Positions 52,519 to 62,885 of a DNA stretch of 64,000 bases are shown in pieces; within the stretch, counting starts at the first letter, position 1; each line of letters begins with the position of its first letter. Made by a program: the position numbers and the translations under genes. Under the pieces are notes generated by a model. That model did not search any database, was not told the origin of the DNA, and saw nothing but the letters and a program-made list of their open reading frames with translations. Origin of the DNA: Agromyces aureus. GTDB lineage: Bacteria > Actinomycetota > Actinomycetes > Actinomycetales > Microbacteriaceae. The stretch is taken from the NCBI RefSeq assembly GCF_001660485.1, contig NZ_CP013979.1:2542001-2606000 (forward strand), written 5' to 3'.

Positions 52519-53619
52519 TTACGCGTCCGCGGCGGTGTCGTCGGCATCCGCGCCGAGGGCGGCGTCGACGAGGTCGACCATGCGGTCGGTGCCGTCTCGT
52601 CGACCCACGGATGCCGCGGCGACCGCCATGCGAGCGATGCGCGCTTCGTCGGCCAGCAGCGGAAGGACGGTCAGATCGACCCATTCGGGCGTGAAGTCGG
52701 CGTCGTCGACGAGGATCGCCCCGCCCGCTCCGACCACGTCGGCCGCGTTGAAGCGCTGCTCGCCGTTGCCGACCGGATACGGAACGAGCACCGACGGGAT
52801 GCCGAGTGCGGCCAGTTCGCTGACGGTCGCCGCCCCGGCGCGCGAGACGGCGACGTCGGCGGCTGAGAGGGCGAGGTCCATGCGATCGGCGTACTCGAGC
52901 ATGCGGTAGTCCGCGAGGCCCGGATCGGTCACCTCGGAGTTCGCACCCGTGATGTGCAGCACCTGCCATCCGGCAGCGGTGAGGGCGACCGCCGACTCGG
53001 TGACCGTGCGGTTGATGCGCCGCGCGCCCAGCGATCCACCGGTGACGAGCAGCACCGGCCTGGCGGCGTCGAGCCCGAAGAAGTCCGCTGCGGACTCGCG
53101 CAGCGCGGCCCGGTCGAGCTGTTCGATCTCGCGACGGAGCGGCATGCCGACCACCTCGGCGTGCCGGAGCGGCGTGCCGCTGAAGGCGACGCCGACGGTC
53201 TCGGCCCAGCGCGCGCCGAGTCGGTTCGCGAGGCCGGGCCTCGCGTTGGCCTCGTGGATCGCGACCGGCACGTCGAGGCGCCGCGCGGCGAGGTACGCGG
53301 GCGTCGAGACGTAGCCGCCGAATCCGACGACGACGTCGACCTCGCGCTCGGCGATGATCGTGCGCACGTCGGCGACCGACTCGCGGAACCGCTTCGGGAA
53401 CCGCAGCGCGGCGCCGTTCGGGCGGCGCGGGAAGGGCACCTTCGCGATCGTCAGCAGCTCGTAGCCGCGGGCGGGAACGAGCCGGGCCTCGAGCCCCTCG
53501 GCCGTGCCGAGGACGAGCACCTCGGCCGATGGATCGCGTTCGGTGAGGCGATCGGCGACGGCGAGCAGGGGGTTCACGTGGCCGGCGGTTCCGCCGCCGG
53601 CCAGCAGGTAGACGGTCAT
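52519..53619 (-). CDS. murG: UDP-GlcNAc--lipid I N-acetylglucosaminyltransferase MurG
   Basis: Membrane-associated glycosyltransferase making lipid II from lipid I. The N-terminal VYLLAGGGTAGHVNPLLAVAD and the middle LLVTGGSLGARRINRTV (UDP-GlcNAc site) are diagnostic, as are SRAGAATVSELAALGIPSVLVPYPVG and the earlier VVGFGGYVSTPAYLAA. ATG at 53619 overlaps the ftsW stop (ATGA) and gives 366 residues; the longer upstream frame is ftsW out of phase. Confidence 0.95.
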   Translation of the reverse strand: MTVYLLAGGGTAGHVNPLLAVADRLTERDPSAEVLVLGTAEGLEARLVPARGYELLTIAKVPFPRRPNGAALRFPKRFRESVADVRTIIAEREVDVVVGFGGYVSTPAYLAARRLDVPVAIHEANARPGLANRLGARWAETVGVAFSGTPLRHAEVVGMPLRREIEQLDRAALRESAADFFGLDAARPVLLVTGGSLGARRINRTVTESAVALTAAGWQVLHITGANSEVTDPGLADYRMLEYADRMDLALSAADVAVSRAGAATVSELAALGIPSVLVPYPVGNGEQRFNAADVVGAGGAILVDDADFTPEWVDLTVLPLLADEARIARMAVAAASVGRRDGTDRMVDLVDAALGADADDTAADA

Positions 53620-54893
53620 CGCGTGCGCCCTGCCGGGGTGCCGGTCGTGGAGCGCGCCGAGGCCCTCGCCGCGAGGCGCGCCGCGGCACGAGCGGAGGCC
53701 GCCGGGTCGCGGGCGACCGAGAGCACGACGCCGATCGCGAAGAGGGTCGTCACGAGCGCGGTCCCGCCCGCTGAGACGAGTGGGAGGGGGACGCCGAGAA
53801 CGGGAAAGACACCAAGCACGACACCGATGTTGACACACGCCTGACCGATGACCCACACCATGACGGCCGCCGTGACCGTCTTCGCGAACGGCGTCTGCGC
53901 CGAGCGCAGCACGCGAGCGAACGCGACGGCGAGCAGCACGAACAGCGCGATCACGACGACGGCCCCGATCAGGCCCAGTTCCTCGCCGATGATCGCGAAG
54001 ATGAAGTCGTTGTCGGCCGCCGGGAGCCACGACCACTTGGCGGTGGAATTGCCGAGTCCGACCCCGAAGACCCCGCCGTTCGCGAGTGCGAACCGACCGT
54101 GCTGGATCTGCCAGCAGTCGTCGCCGGCGCCCTGCTCGCAGTTCTCCTGGAGGAACGCACTGATGCGGCGCATGCGGTTGTCGCTGGAGACGGCGACGAT
54201 CACGAACAGCGCGGCGCTGAGGAGCACCGGCGGCAGCAGCAGCCGGAACCTGACCCCGATGAGGAACAGCGTGCCGAGCAGCATGGCACCCATGATCATG
54301 ACCGTGCCGAGGTCGCCGCCGAGCAGGACGAGCCCGATGGCCCCGCCGCCCACGAGCAGGATCGGCACGACGCCCTTGCCGAAGTCGCCGAGGTGGGCCT
54401 GCTTCTTCGTGACGATGAGGCCGAGCCAGATGACGAGCGCCACCTTGATGATCTCCGACGGCTGGAACTGCACGGGTCCGAGCGCGAGCCAGTTCGTGTT
54501 GCCGCCGACCTCGATGCCGAGCGGCGTGGCGACGACGAGGAGCTGCAGCACGCAGGCGGTGAGCAGCAACGGCCACGCGACTCGCAACCAGAAGCGCTCC
54601 GGCATGCGGCTCGCGATGAGCATGAGCGGCAGGCCGATGCCGGCGAACATGCCCTGGCGGAGGGCCTGCACGAAGAATCCGCCGTCTTCGAGCCGCGATT
54701 CGACGGTCGACGACGAGAGCACCATGACGAGCCCGAACAGCACGAGGAACACGACGGTGCTCAGCAGCAGGACGTAGTCCTTCGACTCCACGCGGAAGAC
54801 GCGCCCGAGGCGGATGCGGGCGGCGACTCCCCCGCGGTCAGCCTCGGGGGTCGGGTTCGGTCGCGGTGGGGTCGTGCGGGGCGGAGTCGCCAT
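53616..54893 (-). CDS. ftsW: Septal peptidoglycan polymerase FtsW
   Basis: SEDS-family glycosyltransferase that polymerises septal peptidoglycan with FtsI. About ten hydrophobic segments are visible, with GGNTNWLALGPVQFQPSEIIKVALVIWLG, FGVGLGNSTAKWSWLPAADNDFIFAIIGEELGLIGA and PVLGVPLPLVSAGGTALVTT, all classic. The C-terminal tail is basic. ATG at 54893 ([10 protein letters not shown]) has GGTGAGGCGG upstream and overlaps the murD end by 56 bases. The length is 425 residues. Confidence 0.93.
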   Translation of the reverse strand: MATPPRTTPPRPNPTPEADRGGVAARIRLGRVFRVESKDYVLLLSTVVFLVLFGLVMVLSSSTVESRLEDGGFFVQALRQGMFAGIGLPLMLIASRMPERFWLRVAWPLLLTACVLQLLVVATPLGIEVGGNTNWLALGPVQFQPSEIIKVALVIWLGLIVTKKQAHLGDFGKGVVPILLVGGGAIGLVLLGGDLGTVMIMGAMLLGTLFLIGVRFRLLLPPVLLSAALFVIVAVSSDNRMRRISAFLQENCEQGAGDDCWQIQHGRFALANGGVFGVGLGNSTAKWSWLPAADNDFIFAIIGEELGLIGAVVVIALFVLLAVAFARVLRSAQTPFAKTVTAAVMVWVIGQACVNIGVVLGVFPVLGVPLPLVSAGGTALVTTLFAIGVVLSVARDPAASARAAARLAARASARSTTGTPAGRTR

Positions 54894-56391
54894 CCGCCTC
54901 ACCTTCCAATCGTGCTCGTACCGCGTGCTGGAACCGACGGCCGCGATCGGCGTAGTCGGCGAACTGGTCCATCGAGGCGGCCGCCGGTGCCAGCAGCACC
55001 GTGTCGCCGTCCTGAGCGATCGCCTCCGCGAAGGCGACGGCGCGCGCCATGACCGTTCCAGTGTCATCGGCGTCGACCTCGAACAGCGGCACGTCGCTCG
55101 CGTGTCGGGCGAACGCGTCGACGAGTGCCGACCGGTCGACCCCGATCACGACCGCCGCACGCAACCGTCCGACATGGGCCGCGACGAGCCCGTCGACGTC
55201 GACGCCCTTCAGCAGGCCGCCCACGATCCACACGACGCGCGGATACGCCTTCAGCGAGGCCTCGGCCGCGTGCGGGTTGGTCGCCTTCGAGTCGTCGACC
55301 CAGCGGATGCCGCCGGAGACCGCGACCGTCTGGATGCGGTGCGCGTCGAGGCTGAACTCACCGAGCGCGTCGTGGATGACCCCGACGGGCACGCCCGCGG
55401 CACGCACGAGCGCCGATGCCGCGAGGATGTTCGCCACGATGTGCGGCGCGCCGAGTCCGCGGGGTTCGAGCTCGTCGACCGTGATGATCTCGAGCGCTGT
55501 GGAGTGCCGATCCTCGAGGAAGGCCCGATCGCAGAGGATGCCCTCGACGACGCCGAAGTCGCTCGGACCGGGGGTGTCCAGCCCGAAGCCGATGGCACGG
55601 GCGCCGTCTTCGACCTCCGCCTCCTCGACCATGCGCCGGGTCGCGTCGTCGGCGCGGTTGTACACGCACGCGACGCGCGTGTTCGCGTAGACCTTGGCCT
55701 TGGCCGCGCGATACGCGTCGGCCGAGCCGTGCCAGTCGAGGTGGTCGTCGGCGACGTTCAGGCACACGCTCGCGAGCGAATGCAGCGCGCCGGCGCCCTC
55801 GATCGGCAGGGCGTGCAACTGGTAGCTCGAGAGCTCCACGACGAGCACGTCGAATCCCCCGGGATCGCGCACGGCGTCGAGCACCGGCACGCCGATGTTG
55901 CCGCAGGGCGCGGCCCGCAGGCCGTTCGCGGCGAGCAGCGTCGCCGCGAGCTGCGTGGTCGTCGTCTTGCCGTTCGTGCCGGTGACCAGGATCCACTCGG
56001 CCGCGTTCACCTTGTCGCGCACGCGCCAGGCGAGCTCGATGTCGCCCCAGACGGGCACGCCCGTGGCGGCCGCCCACTCGAGCACCGCGTTGTCGGGGTG
56101 GAAGCCCGGCGAGGCGACCACGAGCTCGGGTGCGAACGCCGCGACCTCCTCGGGCACGGCGTCCAGCGGATGCCGCAGCACCCGCACGCCGATCACGTCG
56201 AGGATGCGCGCGCGATCGTCGTCGACGCCCGTCGCAGCCAGCAGCACCTCCGCGCCGAGCTCCGCGAGCGTGTCGGCGACCGCGAATCCGGTGACGCCCG
56301 CGCCGAGCACGAGCACCCGGAGGCCGCTCCACTCGGCGTGCCAGCTCGTCAGGGAGTCGAGGCGGCCGCCCGCGGCATCCGACTCGCTCAT
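54838..56391 (-). CDS. murD: UDP-N-acetylmuramoyl-L-alanine--D-glutamate ligase
   Basis: Mur ligase adding D-Glu, 517 residues. Features are [41 protein letters not shown], the ATP loop [26 protein letters not shown] and [14 protein letters not shown]. About 25 C-terminal residues ([21 protein letters not shown]) extend past the family end and overlap ftsW. ATG at 56391 overlaps the mraY stop (ATGA). Confidence 0.95.
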   Translation of the reverse strand: MSESDAAGGRLDSLTSWHAEWSGLRVLVLGAGVTGFAVADTLAELGAEVLLAATGVDDDRARILDVIGVRVLRHPLDAVPEEVAAFAPELVVASPGFHPDNAVLEWAAATGVPVWGDIELAWRVRDKVNAAEWILVTGTNGKTTTTQLAATLLAANGLRAAPCGNIGVPVLDAVRDPGGFDVLVVELSSYQLHALPIEGAGALHSLASVCLNVADDHLDWHGSADAYRAAKAKVYANTRVACVYNRADDATRRMVEEAEVEDGARAIGFGLDTPGPSDFGVVEGILCDRAFLEDRHSTALEIITVDELEPRGLGAPHIVANILAASALVRAAGVPVGVIHDALGEFSLDAHRIQTVAVSGGIRWVDDSKATNPHAAEASLKAYPRVVWIVGGLLKGVDVDGLVAAHVGRLRAAVVIGVDRSALVDAFARHASDVPLFEVDADDTGTVMARAVAFAEAIAQDGDTVLLAPAAASMDQFADYADRGRRFQHAVRARLEGEADGDSAPHDPTATEPDPRG

Positions 56392-57485
56392 CGCTGGAGC
56401 CACTCGAAGTAGAAGGCGCCGACGCCCGCGGCGACGAACATGCCGGCGATCAGCCAGAAGCGCACGACGATCGTGACCTCAGCCCAGCCCTTCAGCTCGA
56501 AGTGGTGGTGGATCGGACTCATCAGGAAGATGCGTTTGCCGCCGGTGAGCTTGAAGTACGCGCGCTGCACGATGACCGAGCCGGTCTCGATGACGAAGAT
56601 TCCGCCGATGAGCACGAGCAGCAGCTCGGTCTGGCTCACGATCGCGAGTGCTGCGAGCGCGCCACCGAGGGCGAGGGACCCGGTATCGCCCATGTAGATC
56701 TTCGCCGGGTTGGTGTTCCACCAGAGGAACCCGATCAGACCGCCCACGATCGCCGAGGCGACGATCGCGATGTCGAGCGGATCGCGAACGTCGTAGGCCC
56801 GATACGCATCGGCCTGATTGAGGTTCGCGCTGAAGATCGACTGGTTGAACTGCCAGAAGCCGATGATGATGAACGAGCCGATCGCGAGCACCGAGGCGCC
56901 GCCGGCGAGTCCGTCCAGTCCGTCGGTCACGTTGACGCCGTTCGATGCGGCCGCGGTGATCACGCAGATCCAGATGACGTAGATGATCGTGCCGAGCACC
57001 GTTCCGAAGACCATGAAGTCCAACGGCAGGTCGCGGATGAACGAGATGCTCGTGCTCGCAGGCGTCACGTTCTCGGCGTTCGGGAAGCTGATCGCGAGCA
57101 GGGCGAACGCGGCCGCGACCGCGGTCTGCCCGGCGACCTTGGCCCATCCGCCGAGCCCGAGGCTCTGCTTCTTGCGGGTCTTCAGGAAGTCGTCGAGGAA
57201 CCCGACGAGCCCCAGCCCCACCATCATGAACAGCACCAGGAGCCCGGTCGCCGTGGGCTTCTCGTTGCTCAGCAGCAGCGTGGCGACGAAGTAGCCGAAG
57301 ACGGTGCCGAGGATGAAGATGATGCCGCCCATCGTGGGCGTGCCGCGCTTGACGTGATGGCTCTGCGGCCCGTCGTCGCGGATGAACTGCCCCCAGCCGA
57401 GCTTCACGAACAGCCGGATGAAGAGCGGCGTCAGAAACAGCGTGAAGGCGAGCGACAACGCGCCGGCGCTCAGAAGTGCTCTCAC
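56388..57485 (-). CDS. mraY: Phospho-N-acetylmuramoyl-pentapeptide-transferase MraY
   Basis: Integral membrane enzyme forming lipid I on undecaprenyl phosphate. About ten hydrophobic segments are visible, with [79 protein letters not shown], and the histidine-rich [13 protein letters not shown] prefer GTG at 57485, which overlaps the murF stop as GTGA and has GGGAGA 9-10 bases upstream; ATG at 57494 is too close to that site. The length is 365 residues. Confidence 0.95.
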   Translation of the reverse strand: MRALLSAGALSLAFTLFLTPLFIRLFVKLGWGQFIRDDGPQSHHVKRGTPTMGGIIFILGTVFGYFVATLLLSNEKPTATGLLVLFMMVGLGLVGFLDDFLKTRKKQSLGLGGWAKVAGQTAVAAAFALLAISFPNAENVTPASTSISFIRDLPLDFMVFGTVLGTIIYVIWICVITAAASNGVNVTDGLDGLAGGASVLAIGSFIIIGFWQFNQSIFSANLNQADAYRAYDVRDPLDIAIVASAIVGGLIGFLWWNTNPAKIYMGDTGSLALGGALAALAIVSQTELLLVLIGGIFVIETGSVIVQRAYFKLTGGKRIFLMSPIHHHFELKGWAEVTIVVRFWLIAGMFVAAGVGAFYFEWLQR

Positions 57486-58894
57486 GAGAACCATTCTCCC
57501 AGTCGGTCGCCGAGGTGACGGAGACCCGCCGAGTTCGAGGATTTCACCAGCACGGTGTCACCGGGCTGAGCGGATGCCACGACGAGGTCGTACGCCTCGT
57601 CGGCGGTCTCGACGTAGGCGGACTCGCCGTCCCATGAGCCCTCGTTGATCGCCGTGATGTGCAGGCGCCTGGCGCCCGGTCCGACCACGATGAGCTGCGA
57701 GATGCCGAGCCGCACCGCGAGCAGGCCGATGCGGTCGTGCTCCTCGCCCGAGAACTCCCCGAGTTCGCTCATCTCGCCGAGGACGGCGATGGTCCGGGTG
57801 CCCGGGGCCTTGACCTGGGCGAGCGTCTTGATCGCCGCGCTCATGGAGTCGGGGCTGGCGTTGTACGCGTCGTTGATGACCGTGACGTCGTCGCGCCCGC
57901 CCATGACCTGCATGCGCCAGCGCTCGGCCAGCGTGACCTGCTCGAGCGCCGCGACGACGTCGGCCAGCGCCACGCCCAGTTCGACGGATGCCGCGACGGC
58001 CGCCAGTGCATTCATCACGTGATGCTCGCCGAGCACGCCGAAGTGCACGCGGGCGGATTCGCCGCCGGGCACGTGCACGGTGAACTCGGTGCCGCGGGCG
58101 TGCACGACGAGGTCGTCGGCGCGCACGTCGGCGGCGGAGCCGAGTCCGAAGGTGACGACCCTGGCCTCGGTGAGACCGGCCATCGGCGCCACCCGCGGGT
58201 CGTCGAGGTTGAGCACCGCGACATCCGTGGGCAGCAGGTCGGTGACCATCTCGGACTTCGCGCGAACGGTCTGCTCGATGCCGCCGAACTCGCCGGCGTG
58301 CGCGAGGCCGACCTTCAGCACGATGCCAATGTCGGGACGGGCCATGCGCACGAGGCGCGCGATCTCGCCGACGCCCGAGGCACCCATCTCGGCCACGAGG
58401 AACTTCGTGTCGTGCGCGAGCGCGAGCATCGTGATCGGGCCGCCGACCTCGTTGTTGTACGACGCCCGGGCAGCCACCGTCGGCCCGACGTGCTCGAGCA
58501 CCGCGCGCAGCAGGTTCTTCGTCGTCGTCTTGCCGTTCGAGCCCGTGACGCCGACGATCTTCAGGTCGCCGTGGGCGCGCACGCGCGCGACGACGTCGGT
58601 CGCGAGCGCACCGAGCGCGACGACCGAGTCCTCGACGACGATCTGCGGAACCTCGAGGTCGAGTTCGTGCTCGACGACGAGCAGCGCCGCGCCCTGGTCG
58701 GCGGCAGCGGGTGCGAAGCGGTGGCCGTCGTCGAACTCGCCGCGCTTGGCGAAGAACACGTCGCCGGGGGCGATCTCACGGGAGTCGGTGGTGACGGTGC
58801 CGTCGACGAGCGTCGCGGACGTCGCATCCGTCGAACGCAGGCGGAGCGACCCGCCGACGGCCGCGGCGATCTCGTCGAGACTGAGGGCGATCAT
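57482..58894 (-). CDS. murF: UDP-MurNAc-tripeptide--D-alanyl-D-alanine ligase
   Basis: Mur ligase that completes the UDP-MurNAc-pentapeptide by adding D-Ala-D-Ala. Motifs are [28 protein letters not shown], the ATP loop [42 protein letters not shown] and [18 protein letters not shown] at 58894 overlaps the murE stop (ATGA); length is 470 residues. Upstream in-frame sequence is murE out of phase. Confidence 0.95.
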   Translation of the reverse strand: MIALSLDEIAAAVGGSLRLRSTDATSATLVDGTVTTDSREIAPGDVFFAKRGEFDDGHRFAPAAADQGAALLVVEHELDLEVPQIVVEDSVVALGALATDVVARVRAHGDLKIVGVTGSNGKTTTKNLLRAVLEHVGPTVAARASYNNEVGGPITMLALAHDTKFLVAEMGASGVGEIARLVRMARPDIGIVLKVGLAHAGEFGGIEQTVRAKSEMVTDLLPTDVAVLNLDDPRVAPMAGLTEARVVTFGLGSAADVRADDLVVHARGTEFTVHVPGGESARVHFGVLGEHHVMNALAAVAASVELGVALADVVAALEQVTLAERWRMQVMGGRDDVTVINDAYNASPDSMSAAIKTLAQVKAPGTRTIAVLGEMSELGEFSGEEHDRIGLLAVRLGISQLIVVGPGARRLHITAINEGSWDGESAYVETADEAYDLVVASAQPGDTVLVKSSNSAGLRHLGDRLGEWFS

Positions 58895-60435
58895 GCGAGC
58901 CACCCGGCTTCGCGGAGCGCGGCGCGCGCATCGTCTCGTGCTGAGTAGGGGATCTTGACGCCTTTCACTTCGTGATAGTCCTCGTGACCCGGGCCGGCGT
59001 AGAGGATCGAGTCGCCGTCGCCGGCGAGGGCGAGCGCAGCGCGGAACGCGGCACGCGGGTCGGCGATCTCGTGGAGCTCGCGGTCTGGCACCGCGGCTCT
59101 GGCGCCCTCGATGAGGGCCGCGCGGATCTCCGCGGGGTCCTCCCATCGGGGGTGGAAGTCGGTGATGACGACGACATCGGCGCCGCGCGCGGCGATCGCG
59201 CCCATGTCGGCGCGCTTCGTCGTGTCGCGGTCACCGTCGGCGCCGAAGACCATGATCACGCGCCCGGTGGTCGTTCGACGGATCGCGTCGAGCGTCTGCA
59301 GGAAGGCGTCGGGGCTGTGACCGTAGTCGATGTAGACGGTCGGTCCGCGCTCGCCCGAGATGCGCTCGGCGCGGCCCGGGATGTACGCGTCGATGCCGTC
59401 GGCGCCGAGGCTCGCCCCGATGCGCTCGAGGTCGTAGCCCGCCTCGACGAGCATGACGATCGCGAGCGCCGCGTTCGCGGCCATGTACCAGCCGAGCAGC
59501 GGCACCCGGGTCGCGAGGCTCCGGCCGTCGGGGCCGTCGAGACGGAACGCCGTGTACGTCGGCTGCTCCTCGGTCACCGTCAGGCGCCAGTCGGCCGCGA
59601 CGTCGGGCTTCGTCGTGAGCGTGGTGACCGGGATGCGCGAGTCCTCGACGAGACGTCGTCCCCACTCCGAGTCGACCGTGACCACGCCGCGGCGTGCGCG
59701 CTCGGGCTGGAACAGGTCGCGCTTCGCCTCGTAGTAGACGTCCATCGACGCGTAGTCGTCGAGGTGGTCGTGGGTGAGGTTGGTGAACCCCGCGACGTCG
59801 AACACGAGTCCGTCGACGCGGTGGCGCGAGAGCGCCTGCGCCGAGACCTCGACGCCGACCGCGCGCACGTCGACCTCGCGCATGCGGGCGAGCAGGGCGT
59901 GGAGCTCGCTCGCCTCGGGGGTGGTGAGCGAGCTCGTGACGGCCTCGTCGCCGATGCGTCGCTCGGCCGTGGAGGTGAGTCCTGCGACGACGCCGAGCTG
60001 GCGCAGGATGCCGAAGAGCAGGTACACGACGCTCGTCTTGCCGTTCGTGCCCGTGACCGCGAACAGCGTCGCCGGGTTCTCGTCGGTGCGGTGGATCCAC
60101 GCCGCGACATCGCCGAGCGTGGCGCGCGCGTCGTCGGCGACGAGCACGGGCAGGCCCGAGTCGGCGGCGAGGAGCGCGCCCGCGGCATCCGTCAGCACGG
60201 CGACCGCACCGGCGTCGCGAGCCGCGGCGGCGTACTGCGCGCCGTGCGCGTTGCGGCCGGGGACGCCCACGTAGAGATCGCCGGTGCGCACGGTGTTCGA
60301 CGACAGCACGACGCCCGTGACCTCGAGGTCGCCCAGGTCGCCGCGCACTTCGAGCGCGAACGTCTCGGCCAGTCCGCGAAGCGATCGGGGGGCGGGGTGC
60401 TGAGGCCGGAGGGCCGTGGGAGGCGATCCGGTCAC
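58891..60435 (-). CDS. murE: UDP-MurNAc-dipeptide ligase MurE, non-DAP-type motif
   Basis: Mur ligase adding the third residue of the stem peptide, 514 residues. Core motifs are [52 protein letters not shown] and IDYGHSPDAFLQTLDAI. At the specificity site, where diaminopimelate-adding enzymes carry DNPR, this protein reads ITDFHPRWEDPAEI. The changed motif argues against meso-DAP and fits the Lys/Orn/diaminobutyrate peptidoglycans known in Microbacteriaceae; the amino acid used is not determined. GTG at 60435 lies 13 bases after the ftsI stop. Confidence 0.94.
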   Translation of the reverse strand: MTGSPPTALRPQHPAPRSLRGLAETFALEVRGDLGDLEVTGVVLSSNTVRTGDLYVGVPGRNAHGAQYAAAARDAGAVAVLTDAAGALLAADSGLPVLVADDARATLGDVAAWIHRTDENPATLFAVTGTNGKTSVVYLLFGILRQLGVVAGLTSTAERRIGDEAVTSSLTTPEASELHALLARMREVDVRAVGVEVSAQALSRHRVDGLVFDVAGFTNLTHDHLDDYASMDVYYEAKRDLFQPERARRGVVTVDSEWGRRLVEDSRIPVTTLTTKPDVAADWRLTVTEEQPTYTAFRLDGPDGRSLATRVPLLGWYMAANAALAIVMLVEAGYDLERIGASLGADGIDAYIPGRAERISGERGPTVYIDYGHSPDAFLQTLDAIRRTTTGRVIMVFGADGDRDTTKRADMGAIAARGADVVVITDFHPRWEDPAEIRAALIEGARAAVPDRELHEIADPRAAFRAALALAGDGDSILYAGPGHEDYHEVKGVKIPYSARDDARAALREAGWLA

Positions 60436-60448
60436 GAACCCAACTTTC

Positions 60449-62254
60449 TCACCAGGTTTCTGGCAGGTCAGGCGCCGCGGCGCCGGATGGAATCGTCCGA
60501 TACTTCTTCAGCACCTGGCTCATGACCTGTTGGAACACGGGAGCGGATGCGGCGGACGAATTCATCTTAACGGCATTCATGATGCTGACCGAAACGACGA
60601 ACTCGGGGTCGTCGGCCGGCGCGAAGCCCGAGACCGAGACCAGGTACTCCTTGCGGTACCCGCCGTTGCCGTCGGGCACCTGTGCGGTGCCGGTCTTCGC
60701 GGCGACGCGATAGCCGGGAATGTTCCAGTCCTTGGCGAGCCAGCCCTTCGTGTACACGTTCTCGAGCATCTCGCTCGTCTCACGCGCGGCCTGTTCGCTG
60801 ATCACCTGCGTGCCCGTGACCTCGGGCGAGGTGGTCTTCCCGTCGGCGCCGGTGCAGCCCTCGACGAGTTGCACGGGCATGCGCACGCCCCCGTTCGCGA
60901 TGGTCTGGTAGGCGCTCGCGATCTGCACCGCGGTCGTGGTGAGGCCCTGTCCGAACATCGTCGCGTAGCGGGTCTGGTCGTCCCAGTCGGCCGGGTCCCC
61001 GTGCAGGTCGCCGGAGGCCTCGGCCGGGAAGCCGACCTCGCTCACGCGGCCGAAGCCGAACTTCTGCATGTACTCGAACCGCTGCTGGTCGGTCAGCATC
61101 TCGCCGAACTTCGACATGCCCGTGTTCGACGAGTCGATGAGCACCCCGGTCAGGGTGTACCGCGTGTCGTCGTGGTAGAAGCTGTCGTTGACGTCGGCCC
61201 CGCCGACCTTGTAGCGGTACCCGGCGACGATCTGACTGAGCGGGTTCGCCTTGCCCGCGTCCTCGACGGATGCGGCGGTCACGGCCTTGAACGTCGACCC
61301 GGGCTCGAACGGCGCCGTGAACGTGCGCGAGCCTCGATCGCCCGAGTCCGTCGCAGCGGGGTCGTTCGGGTCGACGGTGGGCACGTCGGCGACGGCGAGC
61401 AGCTTGCCGGTCTTGGCCTCCATGACCGTGACGGTCGCCCATTCCGCACCGACCGCGAGTCGCTGCGCCTCGGCGATGCGCTGCACCTCCCACTGCAGGT
61501 CGGAGTCGATGGTCAACTGCAGCTTGCCGCCGTTCCTCGCCTGCTTGTGCACGACCTCGGTGCCGGGGATCTCGACCCAGTCCTGCAGGCTCGGGATGTA
61601 CGTGACCTCCCCGTCCTCGCTCGCGAGGCAGGCATCCTGACCCAGCTCGAGGCCGGCCTGCGCCGCGCCGTCCTCGCCGACCCAGCCGAGCAGGTTGCCG
61701 CCGACCGCGCCGTTCGGGTAGCTGCGGCTCGGGTGCGGGTACTGCACGACCCACGGGATGTCGAGGGCCCGGATCTTCTCGTAGGTGTCGACATCGACGA
61801 GCTTCGCGACGTACGCGAAATCGGAGTCGGGATCGTCGGCGAGCTCGGCCGCGACGATGCCGAGGACCTGGTCGCCGGTGAGCCCGACGATCGCGCCGAG
61901 CTCGGCCGCGGTCTGCTCGAGCGGAACCTTGACCCTGACCGTCTTCCCTGGATCGCCGGGGTCGGGTTGCTCGCGCTCGATCGGCCCCTTCTTCGCGTTC
62001 TTCGGCGAGAGGGCGACGTCGTAGCGCATGACGCTGTCGGCGAGCACGATGCCGTTTCGGTCGACGATCTCGCCGCGCGTGCCGTACACCGGAATCGGAT
62101 CGGTCGAGCGCACCTCGTCGGCCTGCTCGTTGAGCGCCGCGGCGCGCACGACCTGGATGTCGACGAGGCGCACCACGAAGAGCGCGACGAGCACGACGAG
62201 CACGACTCCTGCCGCGAGGATCCTCCGCATCGGGTGACGGCTGATGCGGTTCAC
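60449..62254 (-). CDS. ftsI: Peptidoglycan D,D-transpeptidase FtsI (class B PBP)
   Basis: Septal transpeptidase, 601 residues. An N-terminal membrane anchor (ILAAGVVLVVLVALFVVRLVDIQVV) precedes the pedestal domain (IPVYGTRGEIVDRNGIVLADSV). The transpeptidase domain follows, with SxxK in PFEPGSTFKAVTA, SxN in IDSSNTGMSKFG, and KTG in AAKTGTAQVPDG. It has no C-terminal PASTA repeats. GTG at 62254 has AGGAGGA upstream and lies 28 bases after ftsL. Confidence 0.95.
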   Translation of the reverse strand: MNRISRHPMRRILAAGVVLVVLVALFVVRLVDIQVVRAAALNEQADEVRSTDPIPVYGTRGEIVDRNGIVLADSVMRYDVALSPKNAKKGPIEREQPDPGDPGKTVRVKVPLEQTAAELGAIVGLTGDQVLGIVAAELADDPDSDFAYVAKLVDVDTYEKIRALDIPWVVQYPHPSRSYPNGAVGGNLLGWVGEDGAAQAGLELGQDACLASEDGEVTYIPSLQDWVEIPGTEVVHKQARNGGKLQLTIDSDLQWEVQRIAEAQRLAVGAEWATVTVMEAKTGKLLAVADVPTVDPNDPAATDSGDRGSRTFTAPFEPGSTFKAVTAASVEDAGKANPLSQIVAGYRYKVGGADVNDSFYHDDTRYTLTGVLIDSSNTGMSKFGEMLTDQQRFEYMQKFGFGRVSEVGFPAEASGDLHGDPADWDDQTRYATMFGQGLTTTAVQIASAYQTIANGGVRMPVQLVEGCTGADGKTTSPEVTGTQVISEQAARETSEMLENVYTKGWLAKDWNIPGYRVAAKTGTAQVPDGNGGYRKEYLVSVSGFAPADDPEFVVSVSIMNAVKMNSSAASAPVFQQVMSQVLKKYRTIPSGAAAPDLPETW

Positions 62255-62282
62255 CTGGATCCTCCTCTGGCGGCTCTGCAGG

Positions 62283-62885
62283 TCAATGGGTGGTGGGCGT
62301 CGGCAGCGAACCGCTGACGGGCGGCGGCGCCGGTGCGGCCGGTACGGCCGGATCTGCAGCCGCTCCTCCGAGGCCGGCCCCCTGACCGCCCACAGGTGCA
62401 GTCTGCCCCGAGGGCTGCTCGGTCACGAGCGGCACGCCGCCGATCAGCACATTCGGAACCAGGGCAGCGGATGCCGCGGCTCCCCCGCTCGCGGCGGTCG
62501 GCTGCCCGAGCACCGCGCCGTCGCTGAGCCGCAGGAACACGGGGTTCGTGTTGGGAACCATGCCGAGCGCCTCGGCGTTCTTCGCGAGGTACTGCGGGGA
62601 CTGCACCCGGTCGAGGTCCTCGGAGAGGGTCTGCTGCTGCCGGGAGAGCTTGGCCTGGCTGAGTTCGTAGCCGTCGATCTCGTAGGCGCCCTGCGTGACG
62701 GCGATCGACAGCATGAGCTGTGCGATCGCGATCGCCACGACGCCGCTGACGGCGATGACCGCGTACGCGAGGCGGGGCTTCGACCGCGCGGCGCGGTCGG
62801 GCGCCGGGCGGAGGATCTCGGGGATCCACGCGCGACGACGGATCTGTGCGGGTGCGAGTGCGCTCTGCGCGGGAAGTGCGCTCAT
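62283..62885 (-). CDS. ftsL: FtsL-like division protein with long C-terminal tail
   Basis: Bitopic divisome protein recognised mainly by position between rsmH and ftsI. The N-terminal 50 residues are cytosolic and basic. One membrane helix (LAYAVIAVSGVVAIAIAQLMLSIAV) and a short coiled coil (YELSQAKLSRQQQTLSEDLDRVQSPQYLAKNAEALGMVP) follow. The last 75 or so residues are Gly/Ala/Pro-rich and probably disordered, unusual for FtsL. ATG at 62885 overlaps the rsmH stop (ATGA) with GAGGAGGG upstream; length is 200 residues. Confidence 0.85.
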   Translation of the reverse strand: MSALPAQSALAPAQIRRRAWIPEILRPAPDRAARSKPRLAYAVIAVSGVVAIAIAQLMLSIAVTQGAYEIDGYELSQAKLSRQQQTLSEDLDRVQSPQYLAKNAEALGMVPNTNPVFLRLSDGAVLGQPTAASGGAAASAALVPNVLIGGVPLVTEQPSGQTAPVGGQGAGLGGAAADPAVPAAPAPPPVSGSLPTPTTH

